NCBI GenBank assembly: GCA_036925085.1 | Contig: JAUPFP010000065.1 | Coordinates: 717,032-781,031 of the forward strand | Reading direction: 5' to 3' | Length of the DNA stretch: 64,000 nt | Source of the DNA: Brachycybe producta | Lineage: Eukaryota; Arthropoda; Diplopoda; Playtdesmida; Andrognathidae | The notes under the pieces: generated by a model | Told to the model about the DNA's origin: nothing | Database searches by the model: none | What the model saw: only the letters and a program-made list of their open reading frames with translations | Shown: in pieces, positions 1-12,147 of the stretch | How positions within the stretch are numbered: position 1 is the first letter of the stretch | Layout: the number at the start of each line of letters is the position of its first letter | Position numbers and translations under genes: made by a program

Positions 1-676
1 AGTATTACTGTTACAGTATAAGACCAGAAACCCTAGGAATGTTCCTAGCTATGCCACTAATTTCATTTGCTCTTCTAATAAATTCACCACGCACTGTACA
101 CAAGTCACCAACTAGTATCCCAATTTCAATTCGAAAAAATTAAACGTACAAATTTAACAAGAAAAGCATTATTTTAATGAAAAACATTTTTTCTTAAAAA
201 AAACATGTTTTTTTAAATAAAAGATGTTTTTTTCCAACCCTGGTCATCACCTCCTGAGACCTGAGATAAATAAAACCTAAAAGCTTTGGTAAGGATAGAA
301 AATAAATGTAACCGTTTTTTCAAACTAAGTTGAAAATGATCTATTGCCTTAGATTTAGAAGATATTGCAATGAAATGGACACAAAGCAGTTACAATATAA
401 CGGTTGAATATTTCTTTTACTGGATATAAATTTAAATTTGAATTTTTGAAAGTTATTTTGTAACTGCTTTGGTCACAATACGAAAAGAATACACAAGCAC
501 CTTGTGATGGCAGTGTGGAGGGGTATAATATTGTATATGTACATAATATGTAGTAGGTATTCAAACAAATTTCTGGAATAGCTTTATTGATGTAAATATT
601 GTGAAATTGTGAAAAACAAAACAGGTCATTACCAACAGAGTACAAGCATGATGTTTTTTTATAAATAGTAAACAGA
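1..676. other. AT-rich flank of element A, no gene seen
   Basis: This stretch is AT-rich with several T-runs and A-runs near 180-240. I see no domain, splice site pair or repeat structure that supports a gene. The open frame on the minus strand between 355 and 705 has no recognisable motif and overlaps the LTR boundary, so it is not called. If WDR82 intron 1 extends this far, this is intron. Confidence 0.5.
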
Positions 677-680
677 CAAT

Positions 681-1414
681 TGTAACGTCCCGACTGGACA
701 GTCACAACACCCGGGCAAATTAAAACAAACTTACCCGCTTCCAGACTCCGGTTACGGGGACGGGACTGCCCTCGTAGCCGCCTCTCCCAGTTAACCCTGC
801 GTAATGCTGGCTCTTACGTAGTCTCCTCCTAACAGACACAACGGTAACACGTCGCCACGACGAGAATATTGCAGTAGAACTCCGGTTCCACCACGAGCAG
901 GCACGAGTACCGGCCGGTGGAGTTCCCCAAGGAAGCCTACCCTCTCCACGATACTCCCCAAATGACCAACACAAGACAGTGAGTAAAATAAATAAAAACG
1001 TATTTATTGCACACCCACAATTAAAAGGCAATGACGAGATATTTACACAACTGGCCGGTCAATCCTTGACCAGCCAAGCCCCCATAAATATACACTGGCC
1101 TTAAGGCAAACAAAAGATAAAGAAGCAACTTGAGGCCGGCCTGGCCTCCACCATTGATGTTTTCAGTCTTCCTGCCCACAACACACTGCCCAAACTTAAT
1201 GGCTGACCAGGTCACATAAGACCTCCAGGCAACTCCACCTAGAGGAGACAGTGGTCACTTCTGACCTCTCACCCATGGAACTCAATGTTGAGAGGTCTGC
1301 TGGCACCAAAACGGCGTCCGTCCCAACAGCCTACTGCAGCTGTCAGGCAGACCACCATAGGGAGTGCGCGTCTGCTCAATCAAAAAATTTGATTGAGCAA
1401 ACCAGGTTGACACA
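681..1414 (-). repeat. 3' LTR of element A (type I LTR, 734 bp)
   Basis: On the minus strand it starts TGTGTCAACC and ends CGGGACGTTACA, matching the other type I LTRs here. A hairpin (GTTTGCTCAATC pairing with GATTGAGCAGAC) lies next to its start. It is about 50 bp longer than the 5' LTR because it keeps an AT-rich stretch near 980-1,015 that the 5' LTR lacks. CAAT lies immediately outside at 677-680. Confidence 0.93.
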
Positions 1415-1436
1415 ATCCTCTCAACTTCCCTGTTCC
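1415..1436 (-). promoter_or_regulatory. Polypurine tract of element A
   Basis: Directly upstream of the 3' LTR on the minus strand lies a purine-rich run ending GAAGTTGAGAGGAT. Nearly the same run precedes the 3' LTRs of elements B (40,741-40,760) and E. Its position is that of the plus-strand primer in LTR retrotransposons. Confidence 0.7.
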
Positions 1437-1752
1437 ATCTTGGGAACAGGATGGTCGAGCCAGCTAGGATTGCTCCCAAAACCTGACCTCCTTAGCTACC
1501 GGATGGCTTTCCTGGCGGTGGCGCAAAAGTGGAGCCCATCCACTCCACAGCTTAACGACATGCCCACTACAAGCACATCTGGGTGTTACGCCACCCAAAA
1601 CCAGGAGCGAAAACGTCCCTCTAAGTCGGCTTTCCTCCAAGGCTCAGAATTCCTCGAAAGGAATATCTTGGAGTTGCAGACACGTGTGAAGCATCCGACT
1701 TGTTAGGAGGTCAACCAGGGCGACCGCGGACTCGATCTCACAACCTGGAAGT

Positions 1753-2548
1753 TGTGGCAACCTGGTCTGCTCAATCAAATTTTTGATTGAGCAGACGAAC
1801 TCCCTATGGTGATCTGCCTGACAGCATATAGTAGGCTGTTGGGTCGGACGCCATTTTGGTGCCAGCAGACCTCTCACCATTGGAGTCAATAGGTGAGAGG
1901 TCAGAAGTGACCACTGTCCCCTCCAGGCGGAGTTGCCTGGAGGTTTATTTGGCTTGGTCAGCCATTGAATCTGGGCAGTGTGTTGTAGGAACTTGACCTG
2001 TAAACATCTTCATGCTGGAGGCCAGGGTGGCCTCCATTGTTCTTTGTTTGCCTTTGTTTGGCTTGTGTTTGCCTTTTTGGTTGTTTTCCATGGGGGCCTG
2101 GTTGGTGGATTGCACCAGCCAAGTTGTGTGGATAACCACTATTATAACCACTGCTATTTTAAGTACACAGTGAGTAAGTGAATAAACTTATCTTTTTATT
2201 TAACCTTACAAACTGGTGTTGTTCTTTATTGGGGAGTTACCACGGGGAGGGGGGAATCTGTGGGGATTCAACCATCCTATTCCGGCATTTATCGGCTGGT
2301 AACTTACGTCGGCTCGCGGTGGGAGAGGTCCCACCGCGATATTCTCGTTGTGGCGGTGGTTCGACCGTCGTGTCCGACGAGGGAGACTCCGGTGGAGCCG
2401 ACGTGGACCCTCGTCACCGTGCAGAGGCGGCTACGGGTACGATCCCGTCCTCGTTTTGGAGTCTGGTGGCCGGGTACGTTTTGTTAAGTTCTTTCGGACG
2501 GTACAAAGTTTGCCCGAGGTATTGTGACGGACCAGTTAGGGCGTTAAA
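1753..2548 (+). mobile_element. Solo type I LTR nested in ORF3 of element A (TSD AAGT)
   Basis: It starts TGTGGCAACC and ends GGGCGTTAAA (the usual GTTACA end has mutated). AAGT is duplicated at 1,749-1,752 and 2,549-2,552. The ORF3 reading of element A stops at one edge and resumes at the other. This is the product of insertion followed by LTR-LTR recombination. A perfect 13-bp hairpin lies about 15 bp from its start, and an AATAAA signal is near 2,180. Confidence 0.92.
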
Positions 2549-2919
2549 AAGTGGCTCAGTAATAAACTGACCTGCCATACCTTCTAGGTCGCATCCCAGC
2601 AAACGTTCGATAAATGGGGCTGCACGCCAGGATAGACGAACTATCCCGGCATCTAGTCCCATGACATCCAGAATAGCAAACATTTGCTGGACCAGGTTCA
2701 CGACCATGACCACTAGAAAACCTCCACAACTAAACGCCACCACATGGTGCATGTTGTATAGCGGTAGCCTCGCTACCCATGGCTCTGGAAGTGGCTCAAC
2801 CAGATGGTGGTAGCCGTGGTTTTGGCAACCCTCTATTCCCGGCTGGTCCTGCCACAGACCAAGTCGGTTATTCAGATACACCTCTGCATCTGAATATGGG
2901 GCAATGCGCCAATATGCCA

Positions 2920-2995
2920 TCCCTCAGCCTCAGCCTCAGCCTCTTCTGGTCCTAGGGTATCGAATACCCTGCCACTACGAACACACAAGTTTTAA

Positions 2996-3026
<31 letters not shown>

Positions 3027-3030
3027 TACA
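2920..3030. repeat. Simple repeats (CTCAGC)n and (TAA)n
   Basis: About 3.5 copies of CTCAGC near 2,924-2,943 are followed by a run of about ten TAA units at 2,995-3,025. They interrupt ORF3 of element A and introduce stops on the coding strand. Confidence 0.9.
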
Positions 3031-4784
3031 AATATTCATCAGGAAAAATGATAATTTCACTGGGGGTCATGGGATCACGTGTTGGGGGAACACTGGCTCT
3101 TCCAATCGAGGTTCCTTCGCCCCTAGGTGAGGGCAGTCACATGATGGAGGGTTCCCACTGATCGAACCTTAAGGTTCGATACCGCATCCACCTTCGGGGA
3201 GGATGGAGGCGTACCGACCAAAACGTTGTGCATCGACCTACCATCCATCCGCGCCGACTCAATGGGACGGGTATAGATCGGCTTATTCCCGTTGGCATGC
3301 TTGCTTTAGCATGCCGGGACTCCTTCTCAACCACAATGCCTCCACGTTCAGCTCCCTGGTGCTTACTAGTGGAGGGTGTTGGACTCTCCTTCCTCTCACG
3401 CTTGGACTTTTTACAGTCCTTTTTCTTCCCGTGGGAGGAAGGTTTACCGTGCGTCGTGTCAGACTTAACTGACCCCGACGACTTACTGGGCCAGTCAGGC
3501 ATAGATGGGTGTTGAGCCCCCTTCACCCTCTCGGACTCCTTCTTCGAAGGTTTTCTGGCCGGAGCCGTACTCAGCTTTGCAGAAGCACACTTAGCCGAAG
3601 TGACGGTCGAGGTTGGTTGTGCAGCAACGAACCTTCCTCAGTCATCCCGAAGGGGAAGTTTCTCCGGTGAAAAAGTCGGCTGACTTGCCACCAGCAGTTT
3701 TGGCTACTGCACCATGGGCTGGTGCACTGGTAGAATGCATCGCTCCCCAGTGAGCAATTCGCTGCTGGCCAGCAGCAGTCGTGGTGCTCGCAATCGGTAA
3801 AACACCACGACCAACAGGAGGTTCCCCTGTGCTGAGCGGTCCCCGGGCTGGAGCTCCTTGCAGGGGAGGAAGCTCCGCAGTCCGCCACTCAAACTCCTGC
3901 TGCTCACTTACACCCATGCCACGAGCAATGGCACAGTGCAAGCTCGCTGCTTGAGCCATAAGAAGCCTGAGCTTGTCGCCCAAGCTCAGAGGCTTCCGAG
4001 GTTGGAAGGCCTTTCCTCAACCAGAGGACCACCACCACTCACAGATTTACCCATTTTACCGGGAGCGGGTACTGGAGGCTGATCAGCCTTCACCGCTCGC
4101 CGGTCACTTTTCGGATTGTCCGACTGCCAGCTTGAGCGTCCAGCTGCTGCCTCAGGTGGACCCAAAACAGCAGCCGACTCCCCGGCCAAGCAGCCCCTGG
4201 ACAACTGTCATTGTGGGCAAGAGCTTCGGCTGGAAGACCCATAGCAGGCGTGAACATCTTCAACGTCTCCTCACGGGCTTTCAGCCAGGCCTCTCTCTGC
4301 AAGAGCCTTAACTCGTGCTGTGATCCGTGTGGCTCCGGACTGTTTCTTATGCCTCTTGGTGCCGTCCTTCCTCACCTGCACGGTGGAAATCTCTATGAAA
4401 TATGGACGGTCCTTGACCAGGAAGCCACCTCCCTGGACCATGTCCCGTCTCATTTCATCCAACCGATCCAAGCGGTCTTCTTCTTCGGCCGGGGTTTCAG
4501 CCACGGATTCCAAAGACATTGGAACAGTGGGGAGAACTATGTGGGGTCCCCCGCACTAGATGGTTTACACACGAAGGTCGCACTACTCCCGTCAGACTCC
4601 AGAGTCCTCTGAAGAGCAGTCACGACTGCCAGTGTTGAGGTATCCACCACCAAATCCACCGTGGTTTCCACCTCCGTGTCAATGACCAAGGACGCTCCCA
4701 AAAAGACATCCTCGCTGTCCTCCACCACCCTAGACCAATCTAGGGGGTGGCGAACAGACGGAGACATGGGTTCCGGGGTAGTAG

Positions 4785-5492
4785 TGTGGCAAACTGGTCT
4801 GCTCTATTTTTCAATTTTTGATAGAGCAGACGAACTCCCTATGGTGGTCTGCCTGACAGCTACAGTAGGCTGTTAGGTCGGACGCCATTTTTGTACCAGC
4901 AGACCTCTCACCATTAAGATCAATGGGTGAGAGGTCAGAAGTGACCTCTGTCCCCTCCAGGTGAAGTTGCCCGGAGGTTTCAATGGCTTGGTCAACCATT
5001 GAATCTGGGCAGTGTGTTGTGGACTAGAGACCAGAGTAGATCTGTGGGTGGAGGTCAAGTGGACCTCCATTGTCCAGGTGTTTCATCTCTTTGTGCCTTT
5101 TGGCCGGTTGGTCTTTGTTTTTATGGTGTTTGGCTGGTTGGAACCAGCCAAATGTGTAAATATTATCACTACCTGTGAGTACATTAAAATATGCTTTCTG
5201 TTCTATTTACTTTATGTCTGTGTCGGTTTATTTGGGGAGGGAGGGATTTCCAGTTTGGGGAGATACACTATCGTCTTTTACCGTGCCGGCTGTTTTACCG
5301 CAATATTCTCGGCGTGGTGGCGTGGTTCTCGTCGTGTCCGTCGAGGGTGGCTCCAGGGAGCCGACACATCCCGAGGTTCACCGTGTGTAGGCTGCAACGG
5401 GGACGTTCCTGTCACTGTGTTGGAGCCGGTGACGGTAAGTTTTTGTTTGCAATTTTACCGGTATATTGTAACGGTCCGGTCGGGACGTTACA
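4785..5492 (+). mobile_element. Second solo type I LTR nested in ORF3 of element A (TSD CTAG)
   Basis: It starts TGTGGCAAAC and ends CGGGACGTTACA. The target duplication, read on the minus strand, is CTAG on one side and CTAC on the other, one substitution apart. In element B the same ORF3 position reads CTAGT uninterrupted, which confirms the empty site. Insertion is in the opposite orientation to element A. Confidence 0.88.
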
Positions 5493-5858
5493 CTAGTGGA
5501 TACACCACAGCGGTAGCCGCTTTCCAACCATCCCAACCCACCTCTGCAGCCTCACCAGCCAGAGGAACTACCGCCACCACCGACTGAACAGTGGTAGCAG
5601 CTGTTTCCCTGGAGGGAGAATGCAGGTACCTGCCCCAGAAGGCTCCAACACGTGTTGTACCTTCTACGGCCTCTGCCAATGGAGAATCCCCCAATTCACC
5701 GTTGGCATCAGCCGCTTCACACCCTGCAAGTGATGGGGAGCCCTCTGACATCGACTCCAACAGCTCGGCATCCCCAGGATGCAACGGGCCGAGGGAGATG
5801 GACCATCAGCGGCTCCCACCGTCGCTCTCCTCTTTTTCCTCAGTGGTGGAACACGGTT

Positions 5859-6232
5859 AAAACCATTTTCCACTGTGAAAAAGTGAATTCCACGGGTTTT
5901 CACCGTGCGAACTACCGTTTCCACCATCCAAAGTTGGTAAATCACGGTCAAAACCATAATTCACTGCCTTCGGATGGTGAAAACCACCCTCTTTCGTGCT
6001 CAAACCGTCCAAACACAGTCTAACTTGGGTTTCCCCAAGCGCATCGGTGCTAGGACGGGCAGAACCCGTCGGAAAGGCGCTTCCCTTAGTGGCCACACCA
6101 CCATGACAATAGTCATGGCGGCTAAACCACCTCCACCACGTGTGTATTCGGTCATTGACCGAATAACACTGTTAAACAGTAAAAAAGAACTGCCAACAGG
6201 CAGGAAAAAGAGATTCCCTTACAGGGACTTAC
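5859..6232 (-). other. Pre-ORF3 repeat/hairpin array of element A (putative intron)
   Basis: On the minus strand a donor-like CA|GTAAGTCCC begins at 6,232. It is followed by sequence coding a hydrophobic stretch and then about 1.5 units of the ACGGT/ACCGT array (one clear CACGG-N7-CCGTG hairpin near 5,890-5,910). Element B has three units here. About 20 nt that hold the acceptor in elements B, D and E are missing, so this copy has probably lost its 3' splice site. Confidence 0.5.
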
Positions 6233-6840
6233 TGTTTTCAAGGCTTTCACTCCAGCCAGTCTTCTGCATCGCTTTTCTCGGTGAATTTTCATTTTTCTTC
6301 TAAAAAACCACGTGGCCAGCATCCTTTGTTTATAAACATAAACAACATGGTGCCTAGCTACTAAATCCACTGCCTTAGCAGCTAATGAACGTGTTGTAGC
6401 GGCTAAAAGATCTTTAGCTGCCTCATCCATGGTCACCATGGAGATTCGACCGTCTGATTTTTTAGGGACAGACACAGTGGATCGCCTTGTGCATAGAATG
6501 GCTGTGGTGGGAAGAGTACCGTCCCACTGATTCTCTATTACCAAATAGAGAATTTTACGAACAGATTTCTCTGTCCACGGTCCGATTTTCTCGGGCCTAG
6601 AGTCAGACGACCTCAATTGTTTGCCTCGAAAATGTGGTGGTCCCAACACGCGGGCAAGTCTGCCTCTCTCCTCTCCCAGCCATCCGCCAAAACTAGCAGA
6701 CAACCGGATCTCTCCCACCATGGCAGGGGCTCATTGAGCATTCCCGGGAAAGTATCAAGCCCAATCCTAGAGGAAAACCCAATCACCTCAAACACCCCCG
6801 GTCTCCACGGACAGAGATTGTACTTAGGTGGAGGGGGGTT
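6150..6840 (-). pseudogene. Pol C-terminal extension of element A, with hydrophobic segment
   Basis: The pol frame does not end at the integrase tail. It continues through a YNL-P-RP-like motif into PWWERSG and RISMVTMDEA blocks that are shared with elements B and E. It then reaches KGISFSCLLAVLFYCLTVLF, a likely membrane-spanning stretch, and a stop. The donor-like GTAAGT falls on a codon boundary just before the hydrophobic stretch. Frame is lost once near 6,615. Function unknown. Confidence 0.6.
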
Positions 6841-6844
6841 ATCC

Positions 6845-8330
6845 GCCTCAGATTCAGTAGACTCCTGCAAAGAAACAGATGGTGGCATTGGCACCGGAGT
6901 CACCTCACTCCCCGTCGAAGCCTCCACATCGCTGCCTGCATCGGAGGAGGTGTCAGACACCTAGTCCATCTTCCTCTCTCATGGTGCAGGTGGGTACATA
7001 CGGTTTCAAATTATCCACATGAAACCAGTTTCGCACCTTCCGACCATACCCATCTACGAATTCCACTTCGTAGACCAGGTCAGAATACTGCGAAACCACC
7101 ATACCCCGTTCAGCTTTGTAGGCTAAACTCCATTTTTTTTGCCTGACCGAGGTTCCCAGCTTGGTCCCTAATCCACACCTGTGCACCAGGTGGATATAGG
7201 GGCGGCTGCACTCGGCTAGAGTAATACCGCTCCTTCTGCCTCTTCTGAGCAGTCAAACGACATGCCTGCTCCTCCGCGGATTGCTGGTCAGGCAAGTCAC
7301 GGATTGGACCATCCGGAATGAGGTTATCAAATCCCATCCGAGGTTCACGGCCAAACAGCAACTGATACGGAGAGACTTGCATACTCTCCTGGACGGCAGT
7401 GTTATAAGCCTACACGGCGGGCCGCAATTTATCCCACCAATCACGCTGTTCCTTGAGGGGATCAAGGTACCACTTGATGGTTTTCATTATGGTTTTATTC
7501 GTACGCTCCATAAGCCCATTTGCTTGCGGATGGTATGTCGTCATGAAGTGATGCGCTATGTTATAGCGCTCCCGAAATTTCAGCAGGACTTTGATGGAGA
7601 ACTGAGACCCACAATCCGAAACAAGAGCAATCGGTGTGCCATACACCAAAAGGATCTCGTCCTTCAGGAACTTCACAACATAAGTGGCCGTGGCCCTTCG
7701 TACCGCCCTTGCCACACCGTACCGGGTGAAATAGTCAACCATGATAAGCACATAGGAGACTCCACCCACTAAGGAAGGAAACGGCCCAACGAAGTCCATT
7801 CCCCAGGTACGAACTGGGTACTTCGGCACGATAGGTTGGAGAAATCCGACTTCGTGTAAACTGTCACACTTTGACAGACCAAACACGACAACGTATTCCG
7901 CTGTGTCCCGCTTCATACCAATCCAGTAGAAGCGTGAGAGCAGTCTCTGGTAGGTCTTATACATCCCAAAGTGACCAGCTTTGGGAGTGTAATGTACCTT
8001 CCGTGGACAGAAAGCCCTGCATGACGCCGGAAGTACCAGAACAGTTCTTAACAGATCCTGGATGGACACGATAGCATACAACAAGTCGTCTGCCACCACG
8101 AACTGGAACCGAAGGTTCGAGTTGGGGTCCTGGAAGAGTTCATCCTTCACCTTGGAGAACCAGCTATCGGCTTCCTGCTCCTGGACCCAATCCACAGCGA
8201 GCCGGACTTGGTAAATAACCTCACCTACGTTGGTTTTGACGTATTCCGGTAAAGAAAGGTCCACCACATCACGTACAGGATACCGACTCAAGAGCGTCAG
8301 CATCCTCGTGGAGTGTCCCCTTCTTGTACT
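6845..8330 (-). pseudogene. pol: Integrase region of element A pol
   Basis: Retroviral-type integrase that would join element cDNA to host DNA. Visible blocks: the two zinc-binding histidines (AGHFGMYKTYQRL); then WGMDFVGPF (first catalytic Asp), LVSDCGSQF (second Asp) and QANGLMERTNK (Glu). The CxxC half of the HHCC finger is destroyed (VVVFGLSKC in place of SCFVCQ). The main open stretch is 7,410-8,310. The C-terminal tail continues to 6,845 in other frames and ends in an acidic/serine-rich tail. Confidence 0.88.
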
Positions 8331-9560
8331 GAACCTTGAACTGGTACTGTTGTAATTGCATCTGACAACGCCCAAAACCTGTCTTGCAGGTTCCTGGCTG
8401 TCTGCAGATAGCAAAGAGCATGGTGATCCATTACGATCACAAACTCCCCGGTTAGAAGTAAGGATGGAATTTACCCACAGCAAACATAATCGCCAAGCAC
8501 TACTGCTCGGTGACAGAATACCGTGTTTCTGGTCCTTTCATGAGCCAGCTTGCGAAGGTCAGAACATGGGGGAACTTGTCCTCCGGTAACTTCTGGTAGA
8601 CTACGACGCACAAGCCATACCCACTAGTGTCAGAATGTATCATTATCTCACCACGAGGATCGTACATAGTGAGTACCGGCGCTCCCACCACTCGAAGGAT
8701 GCATCCTTTTTGTCCGATCATGCAAAGGCATTGCCACCTTGGCAAAGTCCTTGATGAACCTCCGATAGTAACCAGCCACTTTGAGAAAACTTCAGATGCC
8801 TGTCACCATCGTTGGAACATCAAACTCCGGGACTGCCCTTACGAGATCCAGGTCCAGAGCAACTCCCTCGGCAATCACTATGTGACCGAGATAATGAAGC
8901 TTGTCAAAGCCCCACCCCTTTGCAACAGTCCAAGGACAGTGGAGTCACAAAAAGCTGCTCGAAAGTGTACCCAAAAACGATAATATCGTCCAGGTACACC
9001 AGACAAGTTTCCCACTTATGTCCTGCCAACAAGAGGTCTAGCGCTCTCTGCATTGTGGCTGGAGCATTAGTCTGAAAGGAATTTTCCAGAACTCATACAG
9101 ACCTTGAGAGCAAATGAATGTTGTCTTCTCAATGTCTGGCTCAGCCGTCTGAACCTGCCAGTAAACACTAGCCAGTCCAAGATTGCAAAGAACTTCGCAA
9201 CGACCAACGAATCGAGTGCATCATCGATGCGAGACAATCGATACTGATCCACCTTAGTCTGGGCATTCAGTTTCCGGTAGTTCACACACAAACGCAAGCC
9301 ACCATCCTTCTTGCGAACAAGCAAGATAAGGCTCGCATAGTGACTACGCGTAAGTGGGATCACCCCTGCATCCAACATCTTCGCCACATCTCTCGATCAT
9401 TCTGGCAGATGGAGCGGTTCGACGCAATTCTTCTCGCATTGGAGGTTGCCAACCGGTGTCAATCGTATGTTCGACGAGAGGTTTCACCCAACTCTGTATA
9501 GTCGAATGCAAAATGATCTCGGCATTCTAGTAGAAACTCCTGAAGCTGTCTCCACTCATC
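8331..9560 (-). pseudogene. pol: Reverse transcriptase-RNase H region of element A pol
   Basis: RT fingers and palm are visible as YASLILLVRKKDGGLRLCV and [10 protein letters not shown] (near 9,240-9,370). The catalytic YLDD is at 8,985-8,996. RNase H begins IHSDTSGYGL (near 8,640) and its second half, with DHHALCYLQTA, is retained near 8,430, unlike element B. Several frameshifts break the region. Order and motifs are those of Ty3/Gypsy elements. Confidence 0.88.
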
Positions 9561-9599
9561 AGGCTTCAGATTGGGAATAATCTTAAGACACACTTCGAG

Positions 9600-10985
9600 G
9601 GTAGGAGCTGTCGTTATGTTGGGACCCGGCATCCGTTTCTGGACGCCCCTCTCAACTTATACATTGCCTCTCCTAGTCGAACCGTCGCATGAGAGGGGCT
9701 TCCACCTCTCAACTCAGATGGCTCTTCCAGCCCAACCACAAGAGCAGCCTCCACAGCTTGAGCCGTGGCCACACCATCTCATCTCCAGGGCAATGGGTGC
9801 ATCTCCCACGTTCTCAAGCCATACATCGTACTCGCCCAACCGGTTGGCCTGGGCAATTCCTGCCACAGGCAACAAATCACGTCCACCTAAGGCTTTATAG
9901 TGTGGCTCCACGAGAAGCAGCTGGCCAGGGCCAGCATGCTCTACCAGCGCCACCGATATGACATGTCGTACATGGGCTGGTAGCCAGACATTCTCTGTCG
10001 TAGGGAACAAACTTAACCCACTCCCAATTAGAATGCTGGTCTCGGGCAGCTCTGGTGAAATAAGTGTCACCCACCCATCAACCTTTTCGAGTGCTGGCGG
10101 GACTTCTGGGAGTTGCCATCCCTGAGGCAGAACCTCTGGTATTGGTGGTGGAATAGATTCCACCTCCACAGATTTCCTAAGTGCTTGATCGGTGAGTGCG
10201 GCTAGAAGAGCGTCTGGATGTGCAGTCCAGACATCCTTCCGGAAACAGACTTTCCAGTGCACAATATTTACCATCAAGCCGAAGCGTGCAGCGTGATTCA
10301 TGCCCAACAACGCATCGCACTCTCCTTTCAGCAAAAGGAGAGCCACCTTGGTCTTCCTGTGGATGGTCAAGTCTACATTTGCAATACCTATGACCTCGAT
10401 AGTGCCCGCCCAAGCCACAAAGCCAGGCCGGAACCGACAGTTCCTCTATGGGCAACTATCACTCGCGCCACCCGCATGCTCAAGACCGAAACATCAGCCC
10501 TGGTGTCGACAATCATCTCCAAAAGACGATCCTCAATCGACACCCACACTCGTAGTGAACCCGTCATAAGGTCGGCTCTGAAGTTCAGGAATGGGAACCC
10601 GTCGGTTCCCACGATCAAACTTTTGCATCCCGCTCACCTTACTGTCCACACCAGACAGTAATTCCAGAGGTGCAGAAGTCTGAGATCCAGTCTCTAAACA
10701 GGAACTTCCCAGGCCCGGCGGAAGATATGGGCATGCCATAGCCTCTCGCCTGCTCAATGACCGCACAATCCAGCACCTCACCACTAGGCATGTAGGGTGA
10801 GGGGGCAAACCAGTTATCCAACTGGGTGCACACGGCCTTCAATGCGGAGCATGGTGTTGGAAATGGTAACTTCCGGGTCCACAGACCTCGCCACAGGCAC
10901 CCCTGCCTTGTGCAGGACTTCCACATACTTGTAGACCACCCTTAGGTACATGCCTTGTTCAGAACACCGACTGTCGGGCACCTGA
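9600..10985 (-). pseudogene. pol: Protease and linker of element A pol, active site mutated
   Basis: The aspartic protease motif reads IVDTRADVSVLS; element B has IVDTGADVSVLS. The catalytic triplet DTG has become DTR (codons at 10,499-10,507), which should abolish activity. Downstream lies the LLGMNHAARFGLMV flap-side block, then a linker (VWLPAHVRH, GPGQLLLVE, LGEYDVWLENV) shared with element B. Frameshifts occur near 10,400 and 10,600. The N-terminal part (to 10,985) matches the start of B's pol. Confidence 0.88.
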
Positions 10986-11939
10986 GTTTTTAAGAATTAC
11001 CGGTCGCTCACCACTCAAGTTTGGTGGCGACGGCGGGAGTTTAACGAAGACTTCTCTTCATCATCCTCCACAAGTCCGTAGTAAAACTGGCCATCACAAA
11101 TGGTGTCCAGGTACTTGCAACCCTCCAGCCACACCGTTGCTAAGCCTGGCGTTGGCTGGAGCTTCTGGCTTTAGCCAGGCATCACTCTGGCAACTTGTCC
11201 TCTTGCTGTAGCATTTAGACAGTCCCGTTTCAGGTGCCACTCATTTGTTGGCACCCCGTAACACGGACCTAATCGCCAGAGAAACCCTCCTGACATACGG
11301 TTCGTACTCTGAGGCATTGCCGCCGGCTGTCCTTCACCGGAATTTGCACGCTTTTTCTTCTTACTGCCGGTCTTGGCCACTGCTTTGTATGACCTGGACT
11401 GTGCAGCGGCCATCCGTGGAACCAGAGGTCTGGGCATTAGCCCAGTCCCCTGGGAGCACTCGAGCACGGGCAGGTAAACGACCTGCAAATCGGCTTCAAC
11501 AAGCCGTGCCCTTCGGGCATATCCTTCAACCATCTCGGCCTGACACCCGATCAATTGATTGGTGATAGCCGTCAGGAGCTTCCGTTTAAAACGCCCAACA
11601 GCTCTTGTTTTCTCATGGAGAAACACGTTCTGACAGTTCAAAAAACCACCAATAAAACGCTTGCACAGACTTGTGTATCCTGATTCATCGTCTCAAATCC
11701 CAAGAAGCAGACACGAGCTTTATTGCCAGAACTGAATCGGCTACTCATAGTGTCCTTCAGTTCAGCCCAGGTCAGGTCCGGAAGTTTCCACCAAAAAGGC
11801 ATAATACTTTTCGGCCAGACCGTCCAACAAAACGTAAAGAAACTGCACCTGGACTCGTCCGTCCAGCGCTGAGCCCGGGCTTTTGCTTCGAACTTGCGGA
11901 GAAAAGGCACCAAATCCTCTCTATATTTGATATTTATTT

Positions 11940-12147
11940 GAAAAATTACTCTGCAAGCAGCCATAAAGGCCTATGGCAGAGAGACAAGAGTCCAAGTGCA
12001 GCATAGAAAATGCATTGTCAAAACCAGAAAATATAAAACCCTATTCATATAAACCCCACAACAATTTCAATATTTTTTAATGCTGCAAATATATGCATTG
12101 TCAAAACAAAACAAAATTATGACTGCCATAAAATATGTTTTTCCTGC
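11940..12147 (+). repeat. Dispersed repeat R1, copy 1
   Basis: A 208-bp block beginning GAAAAATTACTCTGCAAGC and ending TTTTTCCTGC, nearly identical to 44,697-44,904. Both copies have the same strand orientation although their host elements A and D point in opposite directions, so the repeat moved on its own. It has no ORF, LTR or terminal inverted repeat that I can see. Confidence 0.85.

Larger units (their letters stand above)
1437..5858 (-). pseudogene. ORF3 of element A, broken and interrupted by two solo LTRs
   Basis: This is the third ORF of the family. Recognisable blocks in protein order: an acidic N-terminus with an HPGDAELLES motif (near 5,784); a LDWSRVVEDSEDV block (near 4,740); a basic segment (near 4,290-4,370); a lysine/serine-rich linker (near 3,420); and the conserved C-terminal domain with YLNNRLGLWQDQPG (near 2,870) and AALVDLLTSR-type motifs (near 1,720). 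Solo LTRs split it at 1,753-2,548 and 4,785-5,492, and a TAA microsatellite and several frameshifts break it further. I do not recognise the product. It lacks a signal peptide, furin site or envelope-like membrane anchor. Confidence 0.75.

Noticed and set aside
720..1215. Minus-strand open frames within the 3' LTR of A
   Set aside because: They lie inside non-coding LTR sequence and are not conserved as proteins between LTR copies.
1978..2570. Plus-strand open frames over 1,978-2,570
   Set aside because: They are inside a solo LTR, and the equivalent frames are broken in other LTRs; chance reading in GC-rich R/U5 sequence.
3858..4612. Plus-strand open frames antisense to ORF3
   Set aside because: Antisense shadows of a Lys/Arg/Pro-rich coding region; the minus strand aligns to ORF3 in B and E.
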